64,000 bases of DNA from Gryllotalpicola ginsengisoli DSM 22003. Lineage in GTDB: Bacteria; Actinomycetota; Actinomycetes; Actinomycetales; Microbacteriaceae. The notes below the pieces were generated by a model. The model ran no database searches and was not told the origin of the DNA. It was given only the letters and a program-made list of their open reading frames with translations. This document shows positions 18,445 through 27,173 of the stretch, piece by piece (within the stretch, counting starts at the first letter, position 1; the number at the start of each line of letters is the position of its first letter). The stretch spans positions 310,001 to 374,000 of the forward strand of contig NZ_AULK01000002.1 of NCBI RefSeq assembly GCF_000419445.1. Reading direction: 5' to 3'. Position numbers and translations under genes: made by a program.

Positions 18445-19884
18445 ATGTCGACGACGCGTACTCTGCAGAATTTCATCAACGGCGAGTTCACGGATGCGCG
18501 TGCCGAGCGCACCCTCGACCTGATCGATCCCGCGACCGAGGAGGTCTACGCCGAGGCCCCGGTCTCGACGGCCGCCGATGTCGACGCCGCCTTCGCCGCG
18601 GCATCCGCCGCCTTCGAGACGTGGCGGGAGACCACGCCGGCCGAGCGCCAGCTCGCCCTGTTCCGCATCGCCGACGCGATGGAGCAGCGGGCCGAGGAGT
18701 TCGCCGACCTGGAGAGCCAGGACACCGGCAAGCCGCGCGCGAGCCTCGTCGAGGACGAGATCCTGGTCTCCGTCGACCAGATCCGCTTCTTCGCCGGAGC
18801 GGCGCGCAACCTCGAGGGCCGGGCGGCCGCCGAGTACATGGCCGACCACACGAGCTTCATCCGGCGCGAGCCGATCGGCGTCGTCGGGCAGGTCACGCCC
18901 TGGAACTACCCGCTGAACATGGCGGTGTGGAAGTTCGCCCCTGCGCTCGCCGCCGGCAACACCACCGTGCTCAAGCCTTCGGACACCACGCCGCTGTCCA
19001 CCCTGCTGCTGGCCGAGGTCGCCGCAGAGTTCCTGCCCGCCGGCGTGCTGAACGTGATCGTCGGCGACCGGGGCACCGGCGCCGCCATGGTCGAGCATCC
19101 GACCCCGCAGCTGGTCTCGATCACCGGGTCGGTGCGCGCGGGCATGGAGGTGGCCCGGGCCGCGGCATCCGATCTCAAGCGCGTGCACCTGGAGCTCGGC
19201 GGCAAGGCGCCCGTCGTGGTGTTCGCCGACGCCGACCTGGAGAAGGCGGTGGAGGGCATCGTCGCCGCCGGGTACTTCAACGCCGGCCAGGACTGCACCG
19301 CCGCCACCCGGCTGCTCGTGCAGGAGGAGATCCACGACGAGTTCGTCGCGGCGCTCGCGGCGTACGCCCGCGACAACGCGAAGACGGGCGCGCCGCACGA
19401 GGAGGGGATCCTGTTCGGCCCGGTGAACAACGCCGCCCAGTTCGAGCGGGTCACCGGCTTCCTCGACCGGCTGCCGGGCCACGCCTCGGTGGCGCTGGGC
19501 GGCACGCGGCACGGCGAGAAGGGCTACTTCCTCGACGCGACGATCCTCGACGGGCTGCGGCAGGACGACGAGCACATCCAGAACGAGATCTTCGGGCCGG
19601 TGATGACGGTGCAGACCTTCCGCGACGAGGCCGAGGCGCTGCGCTGGGCGAACGGCGTGCAGTACGGCCTCGCCTCGAGCGTGTGGACGCAGAACCACGG
19701 GCGGGCGATGCGCTTCGCCAAGGGGCTCGACTTCGGCTGCGTGTGGATCAACACGCACATCCCGATCGTGGCCGAGATGCCGCACGGCGGCTTCAAGCAC
19801 TCCGGCTACGGCAAGGACCTGTCGCAGTACGGCTTCGAGGACTACACGCGAGTGAAGCACGTGATGTCGTTCATCGGCGAGTGA
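18445..19884 (+). CDS. Aldehyde dehydrogenase, probable 4-aminobutyraldehyde dehydrogenase
   Basis: NAD(P)-dependent oxidation of an aldehyde to an acid, 479 residues. The catalytic residues are visible: Glu in LELGGK and Cys in NAGQDCTAATR. The Rossmann motif SITGSVRAG and the C-terminal MPHGGFKHSGYGKD block are present. The FNAGQDCTAATR active site is typical of gamma-aminobutyraldehyde dehydrogenases, which complete putrescine breakdown to GABA after transamination. The context with the Lrp gene and the aminotransferase supports this. The transcript looks leaderless. Confidence 0.88.
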   Translation: MSTTRTLQNFINGEFTDARAERTLDLIDPATEEVYAEAPVSTAADVDAAFAAASAAFETWRETTPAERQLALFRIADAMEQRAEEFADLESQDTGKPRASLVEDEILVSVDQIRFFAGAARNLEGRAAAEYMADHTSFIRREPIGVVGQVTPWNYPLNMAVWKFAPALAAGNTTVLKPSDTTPLSTLLLAEVAAEFLPAGVLNVIVGDRGTGAAMVEHPTPQLVSITGSVRAGMEVARAAASDLKRVHLELGGKAPVVVFADADLEKAVEGIVAAGYFNAGQDCTAATRLLVQEEIHDEFVAALAAYARDNAKTGAPHEEGILFGPVNNAAQFERVTGFLDRLPGHASVALGGTRHGEKGYFLDATILDGLRQDDEHIQNEIFGPVMTVQTFRDEAEALRWANGVQYGLASSVWTQNHGRAMRFAKGLDFGCVWINTHIPIVAEMPHGGFKHSGYGKDLSQYGFEDYTRVKHVMSFIGE

Positions 19885-19978
19885 GCGGGTGCCGGCCCCG
19901 GCGCACGGCGGAATGCGCGGTGCCGCTAAGGTACAGGGAAGAACATCCCCTCGACGCCCCTCCACGCAGGAGACCTCT

Positions 19979-20830
19979 GTGACTCAGATCGGTCGCAGCA
20001 GCCGCCGGCACGACATCGTGCTGCCCGACCGCGACGGCGCACGCGTGAGCCTGGCCTGGGCGGCGGTCAGCGACAAGGGCCACCGGCGGGCCGTGAACGA
20101 GGACAGCCTGCTCGCGCGCTCGCCGATCTTCGCCGTCGCCGACGGCATGGGCGGCCACACGGCCGGCGACTTCGCCTCGGCGGCGGTCGTCACGCGACTG
20201 GCCGAGCAGCTCGGCAGCGGCTTCGTGGCGCAGGACGCGGTGAGCGACGCGCTGCGCGCGGCCGTCGACGACATGAGCCGCGGGGTGGGCCTCACCGATC
20301 TCGGCACGGGCACGACGGTCTCCGGCATCGCCCTCACGCTGCACGACGGAGAGGCGTACTGGCTGGTGTTCAACATCGGCGACTCCCGCGTGTACCAGCT
20401 GCTCGACGGCACCCTCGACCAGCTCACCGTCGACCACAGCATCGTGCAGCAGCTGCTCGACGCGGGCATGATCACCCCCGCCGAGGCGGAGGTGCACCCG
20501 CACTCCAACGTGATCACCCGCGCGGTCGGCTTCAACGAGGATCCGGTTCCCGACTTCTGGCTCATCCCGATCAGCGCCGGCGCCCGCCTGCTGGTGTGCT
20601 CCGACGGTCTGACCAAGGAGCTCACCGAGCACGGCGTGCGGCACTTCCTCTCCATCGGGGACTCGCCCGCAGACGCCGCGAACCGGCTGATGGAGGCGGC
20701 GCTGGGCAACGGCGGGCGCGACAACGTCAGCGTGATCGTCGTCGACGTGCTCGAGACGCCCGAGTCGTCCGCCGGCCGCCCCCGCACTGGGGGTCGGCGC
20801 CGGGCGCGCAGCGGGCCCGTCACGGCGTGA
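19979..20830 (+). CDS. PP2C-family protein serine/threonine phosphatase
   Basis: 283 residues, cytoplasmic, no membrane helix. PP2C motifs with metal-binding aspartates are in order: GHRRAVNEDS, VADGMGGHTAGD, GTGTTVSGI, GDSRVYQL, CSDGLTKEL and GGRDNVSVIVV. The GTG at 19979 has an AGGAGA ribosome site. It is the first gene of a co-oriented group with an FHA protein (66 bases downstream) and an FtsK/EccC-like ATPase. No kinase gene lies in the window. Dephosphorylation of phosphothreonine peptides recognised by the FHA partner is an inference from context. Confidence 0.93.
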   Translation: MTQIGRSSRRHDIVLPDRDGARVSLAWAAVSDKGHRRAVNEDSLLARSPIFAVADGMGGHTAGDFASAAVVTRLAEQLGSGFVAQDAVSDALRAAVDDMSRGVGLTDLGTGTTVSGIALTLHDGEAYWLVFNIGDSRVYQLLDGTLDQLTVDHSIVQQLLDAGMITPAEAEVHPHSNVITRAVGFNEDPVPDFWLIPISAGARLLVCSDGLTKELTEHGVRHFLSIGDSPADAANRLMEAALGNGGRDNVSVIVVDVLETPESSAGRPRTGGRRRARSGPVTA

Positions 20831-20896
20831 CGGGTCTTCGCGCCGCCGGCCGCGGGTTATCGTGAGGTCGGCACCACCCGAAAGGACCCGACACCC

Positions 20897-21466
20897 ATGA
20901 GATGCCGCGTGTGCGGAAGCGAGCTGTACGAGGGGGCGATCTTCTGCGGCGAGTGCGGCAGCGCCGTCGAGGCGACGCCGTACCTGCGGGCTCCCGTCGA
21001 CGACCGGCGCGCGTCGGACACCTCCATCGTCTCCGGGGCCGTGGTCGACGGGCCGACCGCCCGCCCCGTCGCGCCGAGCATGCCGGCGCCGGTGATCGAG
21101 GCATCCGCTCTGCCCGACCAGGGCAACCTCGCCGAGCCGGTGCCGACCTGGGTGATCGCCGCCTCGACGGGCGAGCGCGTCATCGTCGCCGGCAGCGGCC
21201 TGCTCGGCCGCAAGCCGGTCACGCCCGCCGGCGAGCAGTTCGACCAGCTCATCACCATCGCCGACCCGACCCGGTCGGTGTCGAAGACGCACCTCGAGTT
21301 CGGGGTCGAGGCCGGCGAGCTGTGGGTGCTCGACCGCTACTCCGCCAACGGCACGGCGGTGGTCTCGCCGGACGGGCAGCGGCGGGTGTGCGAACCCGGC
21401 CGCCGCTACCGGGTCGCCCGCGGCTCCCGCGTCGAGATCGGCGACCAGCACCTCACCATCGGGTAG
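20897..21466 (+). CDS. Zinc-ribbon and FHA domain protein
   Basis: 189 residues. The N-terminal zinc ribbon has Cys3, Cys6, Cys17 and Cys20 (CRVC ... CGEC). A linker rich in Ala, Pro and Val runs to about residue 90, and an FHA domain follows (GRKP, SVSKTHLEF, DRYSANGT). The FHA residues that bind phosphothreonine (Arg of GRKP, Ser and His of SKTH, Asn of SANGT) are kept. FHA proteins of this type are targets or partners of Ser/Thr kinases and of type VII secretion ATPases. It lies between the PP2C and EccC-like genes. An AAAGGA ribosome site precedes the ATG. Confidence 0.88.
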   Translation: MRCRVCGSELYEGAIFCGECGSAVEATPYLRAPVDDRRASDTSIVSGAVVDGPTARPVAPSMPAPVIEASALPDQGNLAEPVPTWVIAASTGERVIVAGSGLLGRKPVTPAGEQFDQLITIADPTRSVSKTHLEFGVEAGELWVLDRYSANGTAVVSPDGQRRVCEPGRRYRVARGSRVEIGDQHLTIG

Positions 21467-21527
21467 TTCTCCACAGCCCGCCGGCAGGGCGGGCGACGGA
21501 TGCGCGCACCGTGGTTCCCTGGACCGC

Positions 21528-24311
21528 GTGACCAGCCCGCTCAGCCTGCCGCCGCGACCTCCGCAGCCGCGCCCCGCGCGCATGTCGTGGGCGGCCTTCC
21601 TCACGCCCGTCGTCATGGCGGCCGTCATGTGGCTCATCACCCGCTCGCCGTACGCGCTCGCCTTCGCGGCGCTCGGGCCGATCGGCGCGGTGATCTCGCT
21701 CGTCGAGGCGCGCCGGGGCGGCGGCCGCGAGTCGAAGGCGGCGCGGGCCGAGCGCGCCGCCGAGTTGGACCTGCTGCGGGAGCGCATCGACGCCGCCCAC
21801 GACGACGAGCGGCGGATGCTCGAGCGCCGCGCCCCCGGAACCGCTGCCGCCCTCGCCTCGGTCGCCGGCGCCGCCCTGTGGAAAGCATCCGGAGACCCGG
21901 TCGTGCGCCTCGGCACCGGGGTGGTGCGCAGCGCCCTCGCGCTCAGCGGCGACGCGCGCGAGGTCGACGAGCAGGAGCTGCAGCGCCGGGCGGGCAGGCT
22001 CGAGGCCGCACCGGTGCTCGCTTCGCCCGGGGAGGGCGTCGCCGTGTGCGGGCATCCCGTGCTCGCGCGCGCCTACGCCCGCGCGCTGCTCGTGCAGCTG
22101 TACGCCGCCCACCCGCCCGGCGCGCTCGGCGCACCCGACGTCGCCGACCCCGCCGGGTACGCGCTGGGGGAGTGGGACTGGCTGGCCGGCCTGCCGCACG
22201 CCGACGCCCCTGCGACGGCCGCGGCGGCGGTGCGCATCGGCCTGTTCCCGGAGGCGAGGGCCGTGCCGCCCGGCTACCGGGCGCTCGTGACCGTCACGGC
22301 CCCCGGAACCGCGCGGGTGGAGCAGTACGGGGCCGAGGCGCCGCTCGAGGCGTCCGTGGTGCCCGAGCTCGTCTCGCGCGAGCAGGCCGAGCGCTTCGCC
22401 GCCGAGCTGGGTCGCCGCGCGGCCGGTCTGGGGCTCGGCGCGGCCGCGCGCTCCCTGCCGACCGAGGTGTCCTTCGCCGACCTGCCGCCGGCCGGCGGAC
22501 GCGGCCTCGCCGCCAACCTCGGGCGCACCCTGCGCGGGGTGCACGGTGTCGACCTCGTCACCGACGGTCCTCACGCCGTCGTTGCCGGCGTGACCGGCAG
22601 CGGCAAGAGCGAGCTGCTGGTGACCTGGGTGGCCGGCATGGTGGCCGGCCGCGGCGTCGACGAGGTCGTCGTGCTGCTCGTCGACTTCAAGGGCGGCACG
22701 GCCTTCCGGCCGCTGGAGCGGCTGCCGCACTGCGTCGGCGTGATCACCGACCTCGCCCACGGCGAGGCGGCCCGGGCGCTCTCGAGCCTCGCCGCCGAGC
22801 TGCGGCACCGCGAGGCCGAGCTGGCGCGCCTCGGCGTGCGCGACGTCGCCGAGGCGCGCGGCGCACTGCCGCGCCTCGTCATCGTCGTCGACGAGTTCGC
22901 GGCGATGATCGACGCCTTCCCCGACTTCGGCCCCCTGTTCATCGACATCGCGGCCCGCGGCCGCGCCCTGGGGGTGCACCTGATCCTCGCCACGCAGCGG
23001 CCGGCCGGCGTCATGCGCGACGCCCTGGTGGCCAACTGCCCGCTGCGGCTCAGCCTGCGCGTGCAGTCGGCCGCCGACAGCCGCTGGGTGGTCGGCTCGG
23101 ATTCTGCCAGCCTCATCTCGGCGTCGACGCCCGGGCGCTGCGTCATCGCGATCGACGGCGCCGAGACCGCCGTGCAGATCGCCCGCACGGATGACGCGGA
23201 CATCGCCGCGCTCGTCGATGCGGCCGCCGCGGGGCCCGCGCCGCGCCGGCCGTGGCTCGACCCGCTGCCGCCGGTGCTCACCCGCGCCCAGCTGCCCGCG
23301 GCCGGGCCCGAGGTGATCGGCCTCGTCGACCTGCCCGACGAGCAGCGGCAGGACGCCGTGCGCTTCGCCCTGTCCGAGACCCCGCTCGTCGTCTCCGGCG
23401 CCGCCCGCAGCGGCAAGAGCTCGCTGCTGCGGCTGATCGCCCGGGCGAGCGGGCTCGAGACGGTGCAGGTGGGCGCCGAGCGCGAGTCGGCGTGGGATGC
23501 GGTGGAGGCGGCGGCCGAGCGCTGCGACGCCCCGTTCGGCGCAGAGGCGCGGGTGCTGCTCGCGATCGACGACGCCGACGCGGTCGTCGCCAGGCTCGGC
23601 GACGACTACGCGGCGGTGTGGTGCGAGCGGCTCGCCCGCGTGCTGCGCGACGGCCCCGCGGCCGGGGTGCACGCCGTCGTCTCCGTGCAGCGTGCGAGCG
23701 GCGCGCTGCGCTCCGTGCTCGAGCTGGCCCGCGAGACCGTGCTGCTGCGCCAGGCCACCCGCCAGGACCACCTCCTGGCCGGGGCGCCGGCCGAGCTGTT
23801 CGACGAGGCCATGCCCGCAGGCGGCGGAGTGTGGCGCGGACGGCGCGTGCAGTTCCTCGCACCCGAGCTGCGCCTCGAGAGCGCCCCGCCCGCGGCCGAG
23901 CCCCCGCACGAGGTGCCGCTCGTGCCCGGCCCGGGGGAGATGAGCGTCGTGGTGACCCGCAGCCCGGCGCGCGTGATCTCCCGCGCCCGGGCCCTCGGCC
24001 TTCCCGCCGAGCGCATCGTCGACCTGTGCCGGCCGCCGCTGCCGGGCGAGCCGGTGCCCGAGTCGCTCCTCGCCGACACGGTGCAGGGGCTGCTGCTGGT
24101 CGGCGACCCGGACGCGTGGCTGGGGCGCTGGGGCTTGCTCGCCGCGCTGCGGCCGCGGCATCCGCTCGTGTTCGTCGGCTGCGACGCCTCCGACGTGCGC
24201 GCCGTCGCGCGCAGCCGCGTGCTGCCGCCGCCACTGGCACCCGGCTCGGGCGCGTGCTGGCTCGTCGCCCCCGACGGACGCACCCGCCGCTGCACCCTGC
24301 AGGCCGCGTGA
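21528..24311 (+). CDS. FtsK/SpoIIIE-type ATPase resembling type VII secretion EccC
   Basis: 927 residues. Two membrane helices near residues 20-58 are followed by a coiled, charged segment. The first P-loop ATPase domain has GVTGSGKS around 353-361, Walker B VIVVDEFAAM, and the ATQRPAGVM and RLSLRVQSAADSRWVVG blocks typical of FtsK/EccC. A second domain has GAARSGKS around 624-631 and a weaker Walker B, LLAIDDADAVV. EccC has the same membrane-anchored architecture but usually three ATPase domains. No WXG100 substrate or EccB/D/E gene is in the window. Export powered by this pump is therefore inferred, and a DNA translocase is the alternative. Confidence 0.82.
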   Translation: MTSPLSLPPRPPQPRPARMSWAAFLTPVVMAAVMWLITRSPYALAFAALGPIGAVISLVEARRGGGRESKAARAERAAELDLLRERIDAAHDDERRMLERRAPGTAAALASVAGAALWKASGDPVVRLGTGVVRSALALSGDAREVDEQELQRRAGRLEAAPVLASPGEGVAVCGHPVLARAYARALLVQLYAAHPPGALGAPDVADPAGYALGEWDWLAGLPHADAPATAAAAVRIGLFPEARAVPPGYRALVTVTAPGTARVEQYGAEAPLEASVVPELVSREQAERFAAELGRRAAGLGLGAAARSLPTEVSFADLPPAGGRGLAANLGRTLRGVHGVDLVTDGPHAVVAGVTGSGKSELLVTWVAGMVAGRGVDEVVVLLVDFKGGTAFRPLERLPHCVGVITDLAHGEAARALSSLAAELRHREAELARLGVRDVAEARGALPRLVIVVDEFAAMIDAFPDFGPLFIDIAARGRALGVHLILATQRPAGVMRDALVANCPLRLSLRVQSAADSRWVVGSDSASLISASTPGRCVIAIDGAETAVQIARTDDADIAALVDAAAAGPAPRRPWLDPLPPVLTRAQLPAAGPEVIGLVDLPDEQRQDAVRFALSETPLVVSGAARSGKSSLLRLIARASGLETVQVGAERESAWDAVEAAAERCDAPFGAEARVLLAIDDADAVVARLGDDYAAVWCERLARVLRDGPAAGVHAVVSVQRASGALRSVLELARETVLLRQATRQDHLLAGAPAELFDEAMPAGGGVWRGRRVQFLAPELRLESAPPAAEPPHEVPLVPGPGEMSVVVTRSPARVISRARALGLPAERIVDLCRPPLPGEPVPESLLADTVQGLLLVGDPDAWLGRWGLLAALRPRHPLVFVGCDASDVRAVARSRVLPPPLAPGSGACWLVAPDGRTRRCTLQAA

Positions 24312-24348
24312 TCTGCAGCCCGCGTGATCAGCCCGGCGGCAGGGCCGC

Positions 24349-25473
24349 TCAGGCCGCGATCGCCAGCGCCTCGGCCAGGTTGCCGCTGGGCAGGCCGTGC
24401 GCCTCGGCCACCGGGGCGTTCACGACGCTGCCGGCGTGCACATTCAGCCCGAGCGCGAGCGCCGGGTCGGCGGCCAGGGCGCGCTGCCAGCCGACCCCGG
24501 CGATCGCCCGGATGTACGGCAGGGTGGCGTTGGTCAGCGCATAGGTGGAGGTCTGGGCGACCGCACCCGGCATGTTGGCGACGCAGTAGAAGATCGAGCC
24601 GTGCACCGGGAAGGTGGGCGCGGTGTGCGTCGTCGGGTGGCTGTCGGCGAAGCATCCGCCCTGGTCGATCGCGATGTCGACGAGCACGCTGCCCGGGCGC
24701 ATGCGCGAGACGAGCTCGTTGCCGACGAGCTTGGGCGCCTTCGCGCCGGGGATCAGCACGGCGCCGACGACGAGGTCGGCCTCGGTGACGGTCCGGTCGA
24801 TCTCGAACGGGTTGGAGGCGATGGTGCGGATGCGCCCCTGGTAGAGGTCGTCGAGTTCGCGCAGCCGGTTGATGTTCGTGTCGAGCACGGTGACCGTCGC
24901 GCCGAGCCCGACGGCGGTCGTGATCGCGTTCGATCCGGCGACGCCGCCGCCGATGATGACGACGTCGGCGGGGCGCGTGCCGGGCACGCCGGGGACGAGC
25001 AGGCCCGGCCCTCCGGCCGGCTTCATCATCGTCGCGGCGCCGACGATCGGCGCCAGGCGGCCGGCCACCTCGCTCATCGGCGCGAGCAGCGGCAGCTGGC
25101 GGTTCGGCAGCTGCACGGTCTCGTACGCGATGGCGGTGACGCCCGAGTCGACGAGCGCGCGGGTGAGCTCGGGGTCGGCGGCAAGGTGCAGGTAGGTGAA
25201 GATGACGAGGCCCGGGCGGAAGTAGCCGTACTCGGGGAGAATCGGCTCCTTCACCTTGAGGATCAGCTCGGCGTCGCCCCACACCCGGGCGGGATCGGCG
25301 ACCAGTTCGGCGCCGGCCGCCGCGTACTCCTCGTCGGAGATCGACGAGCCGAGGCCGGCCCCGCTCTCCACGACGACGGTGTGGCCCGCACCCACCAGGG
25401 CGTCCACGCCCGACGGGGTGATGGCCACCCGGAACTCGTTGTCCTTGATCTCCCGGGGGACGGCGATACGCAT
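24349..25473 (-). CDS. ald: Alanine dehydrogenase
   Basis: Interconverts L-alanine and pyruvate plus ammonia with NAD. 374 residues, normal length. The N-terminus MRIAVPREIKDNEFRVAI, the catalytic Lys in ELILKVKEP, His in LHLAADPELT and the Rossmann loop VIIGGGVAGSNA are all present. The transcript is probably leaderless (TACTCT seven bases before the ATG). It lies 31 bases downstream of the asparaginase gene on the same strand, suggesting a shared role in nitrogen release from amino acids. Confidence 0.96.
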   Translation of the reverse strand: MRIAVPREIKDNEFRVAITPSGVDALVGAGHTVVVESGAGLGSSISDEEYAAAGAELVADPARVWGDAELILKVKEPILPEYGYFRPGLVIFTYLHLAADPELTRALVDSGVTAIAYETVQLPNRQLPLLAPMSEVAGRLAPIVGAATMMKPAGGPGLLVPGVPGTRPADVVIIGGGVAGSNAITTAVGLGATVTVLDTNINRLRELDDLYQGRIRTIASNPFEIDRTVTEADLVVGAVLIPGAKAPKLVGNELVSRMRPGSVLVDIAIDQGGCFADSHPTTHTAPTFPVHGSIFYCVANMPGAVAQTSTYALTNATLPYIRAIAGVGWQRALAADPALALGLNVHAGSVVNAPVAEAHGLPSGNLAEALAIAA

Positions 25474-25480
25474 GCCACCC

Positions 25481-25486
25481 AGAGTA
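25481..25486 (-). promoter_or_regulatory. -10 element of leaderless ald transcript
   Basis: TACTCT on the minus strand, seven bases before the ald ATG; it lies in the short gap after the asparaginase gene, so ald has a promoter of its own. Confidence 0.5.
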
Positions 25487-25504
25487 GTGCGGCCTCTGTT
25501 TCGG

Positions 25505-26551
25505 CTAGATGACGGGCCGGATCTCGCCCACCGGCACGCCGCCGCCGAGCACCGGCTCGACCACCTCGGGCAGCACGGCCGCGACGGATGCCGCAGGCAG
25601 TGCTCCGGCTTTGACCAGCAGGGTCAGCGCGGTGATGGCCGCCGCCCGGTGCGACCCGTCGAGCACTTTCAGCGCGACGGTGGTGCCGTCCGGCGCCGCG
25701 ACCACCAGCACGCCCTCCGCGCCGCGCTTGGAGAACACGCCGAGCGACGCGGCCAGCACCGAGTCCGGCCGGCCCGGCCCGGCGATCGCCCACGGCTCGG
25801 CGCGCACCGCGCCGGTGATGGCCGCCGCCTTCTTGTACAGCGGGAACGGGGAGCTCGCCTGCGCGGTCGCGATGCGCTGGACGCCCCGCGCGAGGCCCGT
25901 CAGCGTGATGGCGTGCGTCGGCGCCCCGCATCCGTCGGTCGCCGTGGCGACGACCTTCTCGCCCGTGAGCCGCTCGATCGTGTCGACCACGTGCTTCTGC
26001 ACGGGGTGGTCGGCCGCGAGGTAGTCGGCCGGGTCCCAGCCGTTCACGACGCAGGCGAGCAGCATCGCCGCGTGCTTGCCCGAGCACTCCATGAAGACCG
26101 GGGCGGGCGCGGCGCCGGCGGCGCTGACGGATGCCCGCGCCTCGGGGTCGCCCGGAAGCGCCGGCGGGCACTGTAGCGCCGTCTCCGGCAGCCGGGCCCT
26201 CGCGAGGATGCCGCGCACCGCCTCGACGTGCTCCGCAGTTCCGGAGTGGCTGGCGGTCGCCACCGCGAGCTCGGCGCCGTCGAGTTCGGCGCCGGCGGAG
26301 AGCGCGGCGAGCGCCTGGAAGGGCTTCAGCGCGGAGCGGGGGAAGACCGGGGCGGACGGGTCGCCGAGCTCGCGCAGCACGGTCGCGTCCTGCCCCAGCA
26401 CGACGGCGCTTCCGGCGTGCCGGGACTCGATGAAGTCGCCGCGCGCGACCACGGCCAGTTCGGCCGAGTCGGCGACGGTCGCCGTGCCCGCGGCGCGGGA
26501 GCGCACCGAGGTCAGATCCGAGATTCCAGGGGTTCGCGCCGTGTCGCTCAC
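25505..26551 (-). CDS. Asparaginase II family protein (Rhizobium etli thermolabile type)
   Basis: 348 residues of the family typified by R. etli asparaginase (PF06089-like), which hydrolyses L-asparagine to aspartate and ammonia. Residues thought to act in catalysis are visible: Ser73 and Lys76 in RSALKP, Cys156 with Lys159 and His160 in ECSGKHA, and Cys208 in DGCGAPT. The GTG start at 26551 has no ribosome site and overlaps the stop of a 20-codon leader ORF (GTGA), so its translation probably depends on that ORF. ald follows 31 bases downstream. Confidence 0.9.
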   Translation of the reverse strand: MSDTARTPGISDLTSVRSRAAGTATVADSAELAVVARGDFIESRHAGSAVVLGQDATVLRELGDPSAPVFPRSALKPFQALAALSAGAELDGAELAVATASHSGTAEHVEAVRGILARARLPETALQCPPALPGDPEARASVSAAGAAPAPVFMECSGKHAAMLLACVVNGWDPADYLAADHPVQKHVVDTIERLTGEKVVATATDGCGAPTHAITLTGLARGVQRIATAQASSPFPLYKKAAAITGAVRAEPWAIAGPGRPDSVLAASLGVFSKRGAEGVLVVAAPDGTTVALKVLDGSHRAAAITALTLLVKAGALPAASVAAVLPEVVEPVLGGGVPVGEIRPVI

Positions 26552-26610
26552 CGTGCCGCCCGCGCCTCGTCGTTCACGTCCGCGGACTGGGGCGAGAGGG
26601 TGTCGGTCAT
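26548..26610 (-). CDS. Leaderless 20-codon upstream ORF coupled to asparaginase gene
   Basis: The ATG at 26610 lies exactly seven bases after TACACT (26618-26623), the same geometry as the leaderless genes nearby. The frame encodes a polar peptide (MTDTLSPQSADVNDE, ending in AARAAR-like residues), and its TGA overlaps the GTG of the asparaginase gene by four bases. It could be a leader peptide whose translation lets ribosomes reinitiate at the asparaginase start, or the remnant of a longer N-terminus. No regulatory codon run (such as Asn repeats) is obvious. Confidence 0.5.
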   Translation of the reverse strand: MTDTLSPQSADVNDEARAAR

Positions 26611-26617
26611 GCTGTGC

Positions 26618-26623
26618 AGTGTA
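26618..26623 (-). promoter_or_regulatory. -10 element upstream of the asparaginase leader ORF
   Basis: TACACT on the minus strand, seven bases from the leader ORF start codon. Confidence 0.5.
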
Positions 26624-26666
26624 GCCGCGGGCCCGGCGCCCCCTGCCGCGGTGCGAGACTGGCGGC

Positions 26667-27173
26667 GTGGATCTGACGCATCGCTACGCCGTGTCGCTCG
26701 AGTGGACCGGCAACCGCGGCACCGGCACGAGCGGCTACCGCGACTACGGGCGCGACCATGTCGTGCGCGCCGAGGGCAAGGCCGAGCTGGGCGGCAGCGC
26801 CGACCCGGCGTTCCGCGGCGACGCCGACCGGTGGAACCCGGAGGAACTGCTGCTGACCGCGCTCTCCCAGTGCCACCTGCTCAGCTACCTGCACGTGGCG
26901 GCGAGCCACGGGCTGACGGTGCTCGCCTACGCCGACGAGCCGGTCGGCGAGATGCAGCAGACCGCCGACGGCGGCGGGCACTTCACGCAGGTCACCCTCA
27001 GGCCGCGCGTGACGGTGGCGGATGCCTCGCAGCTGCAGCTGGCCAACGAGCTGCACCACGAGGCGGCGCGCAAGTGCTTCATCGCCGCATCGGTGAACTT
27101 CCCCGTGCGGCACGAGCCGACCGCCGTGGCCGCGGATGCGGCTAGCGGCGCTCCGGGTGCAGCATCCGCTTGA
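26667..27173 (+). CDS. OsmC/Ohr-family protein
   Basis: 168 residues. The two redox cysteines of the OsmC/Ohr peroxidase fold are present: ALSQCHLLSYL near residue 72 and ARKCFIAASVNFPV near 134. The family reduces organic hydroperoxides with thiol help. The N-terminus has a loop with GTGTSGYRDYGRDH before the domain, as in the YhfA/SACOL1771-like subgroup. The GTG is six bases after GAGACT, suggesting a leaderless message. The last 32 bases overlap tail-to-tail with plsC. Confidence 0.9.
   Translation: MDLTHRYAVSLEWTGNRGTGTSGYRDYGRDHVVRAEGKAELGGSADPAFRGDADRWNPEELLLTALSQCHLLSYLHVAASHGLTVLAYADEPVGEMQQTADGGGHFTQVTLRPRVTVADASQLQLANELHHEAARKCFIAASVNFPVRHEPTAVAADAASGAPGAASA

Noticed and set aside
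24304-24334. Short direct repeat GCGTGATC after the EccC-like gene
   Set aside because: Only eight bases, two copies, with no flanking structure; not enough for a repeat element or attachment site.
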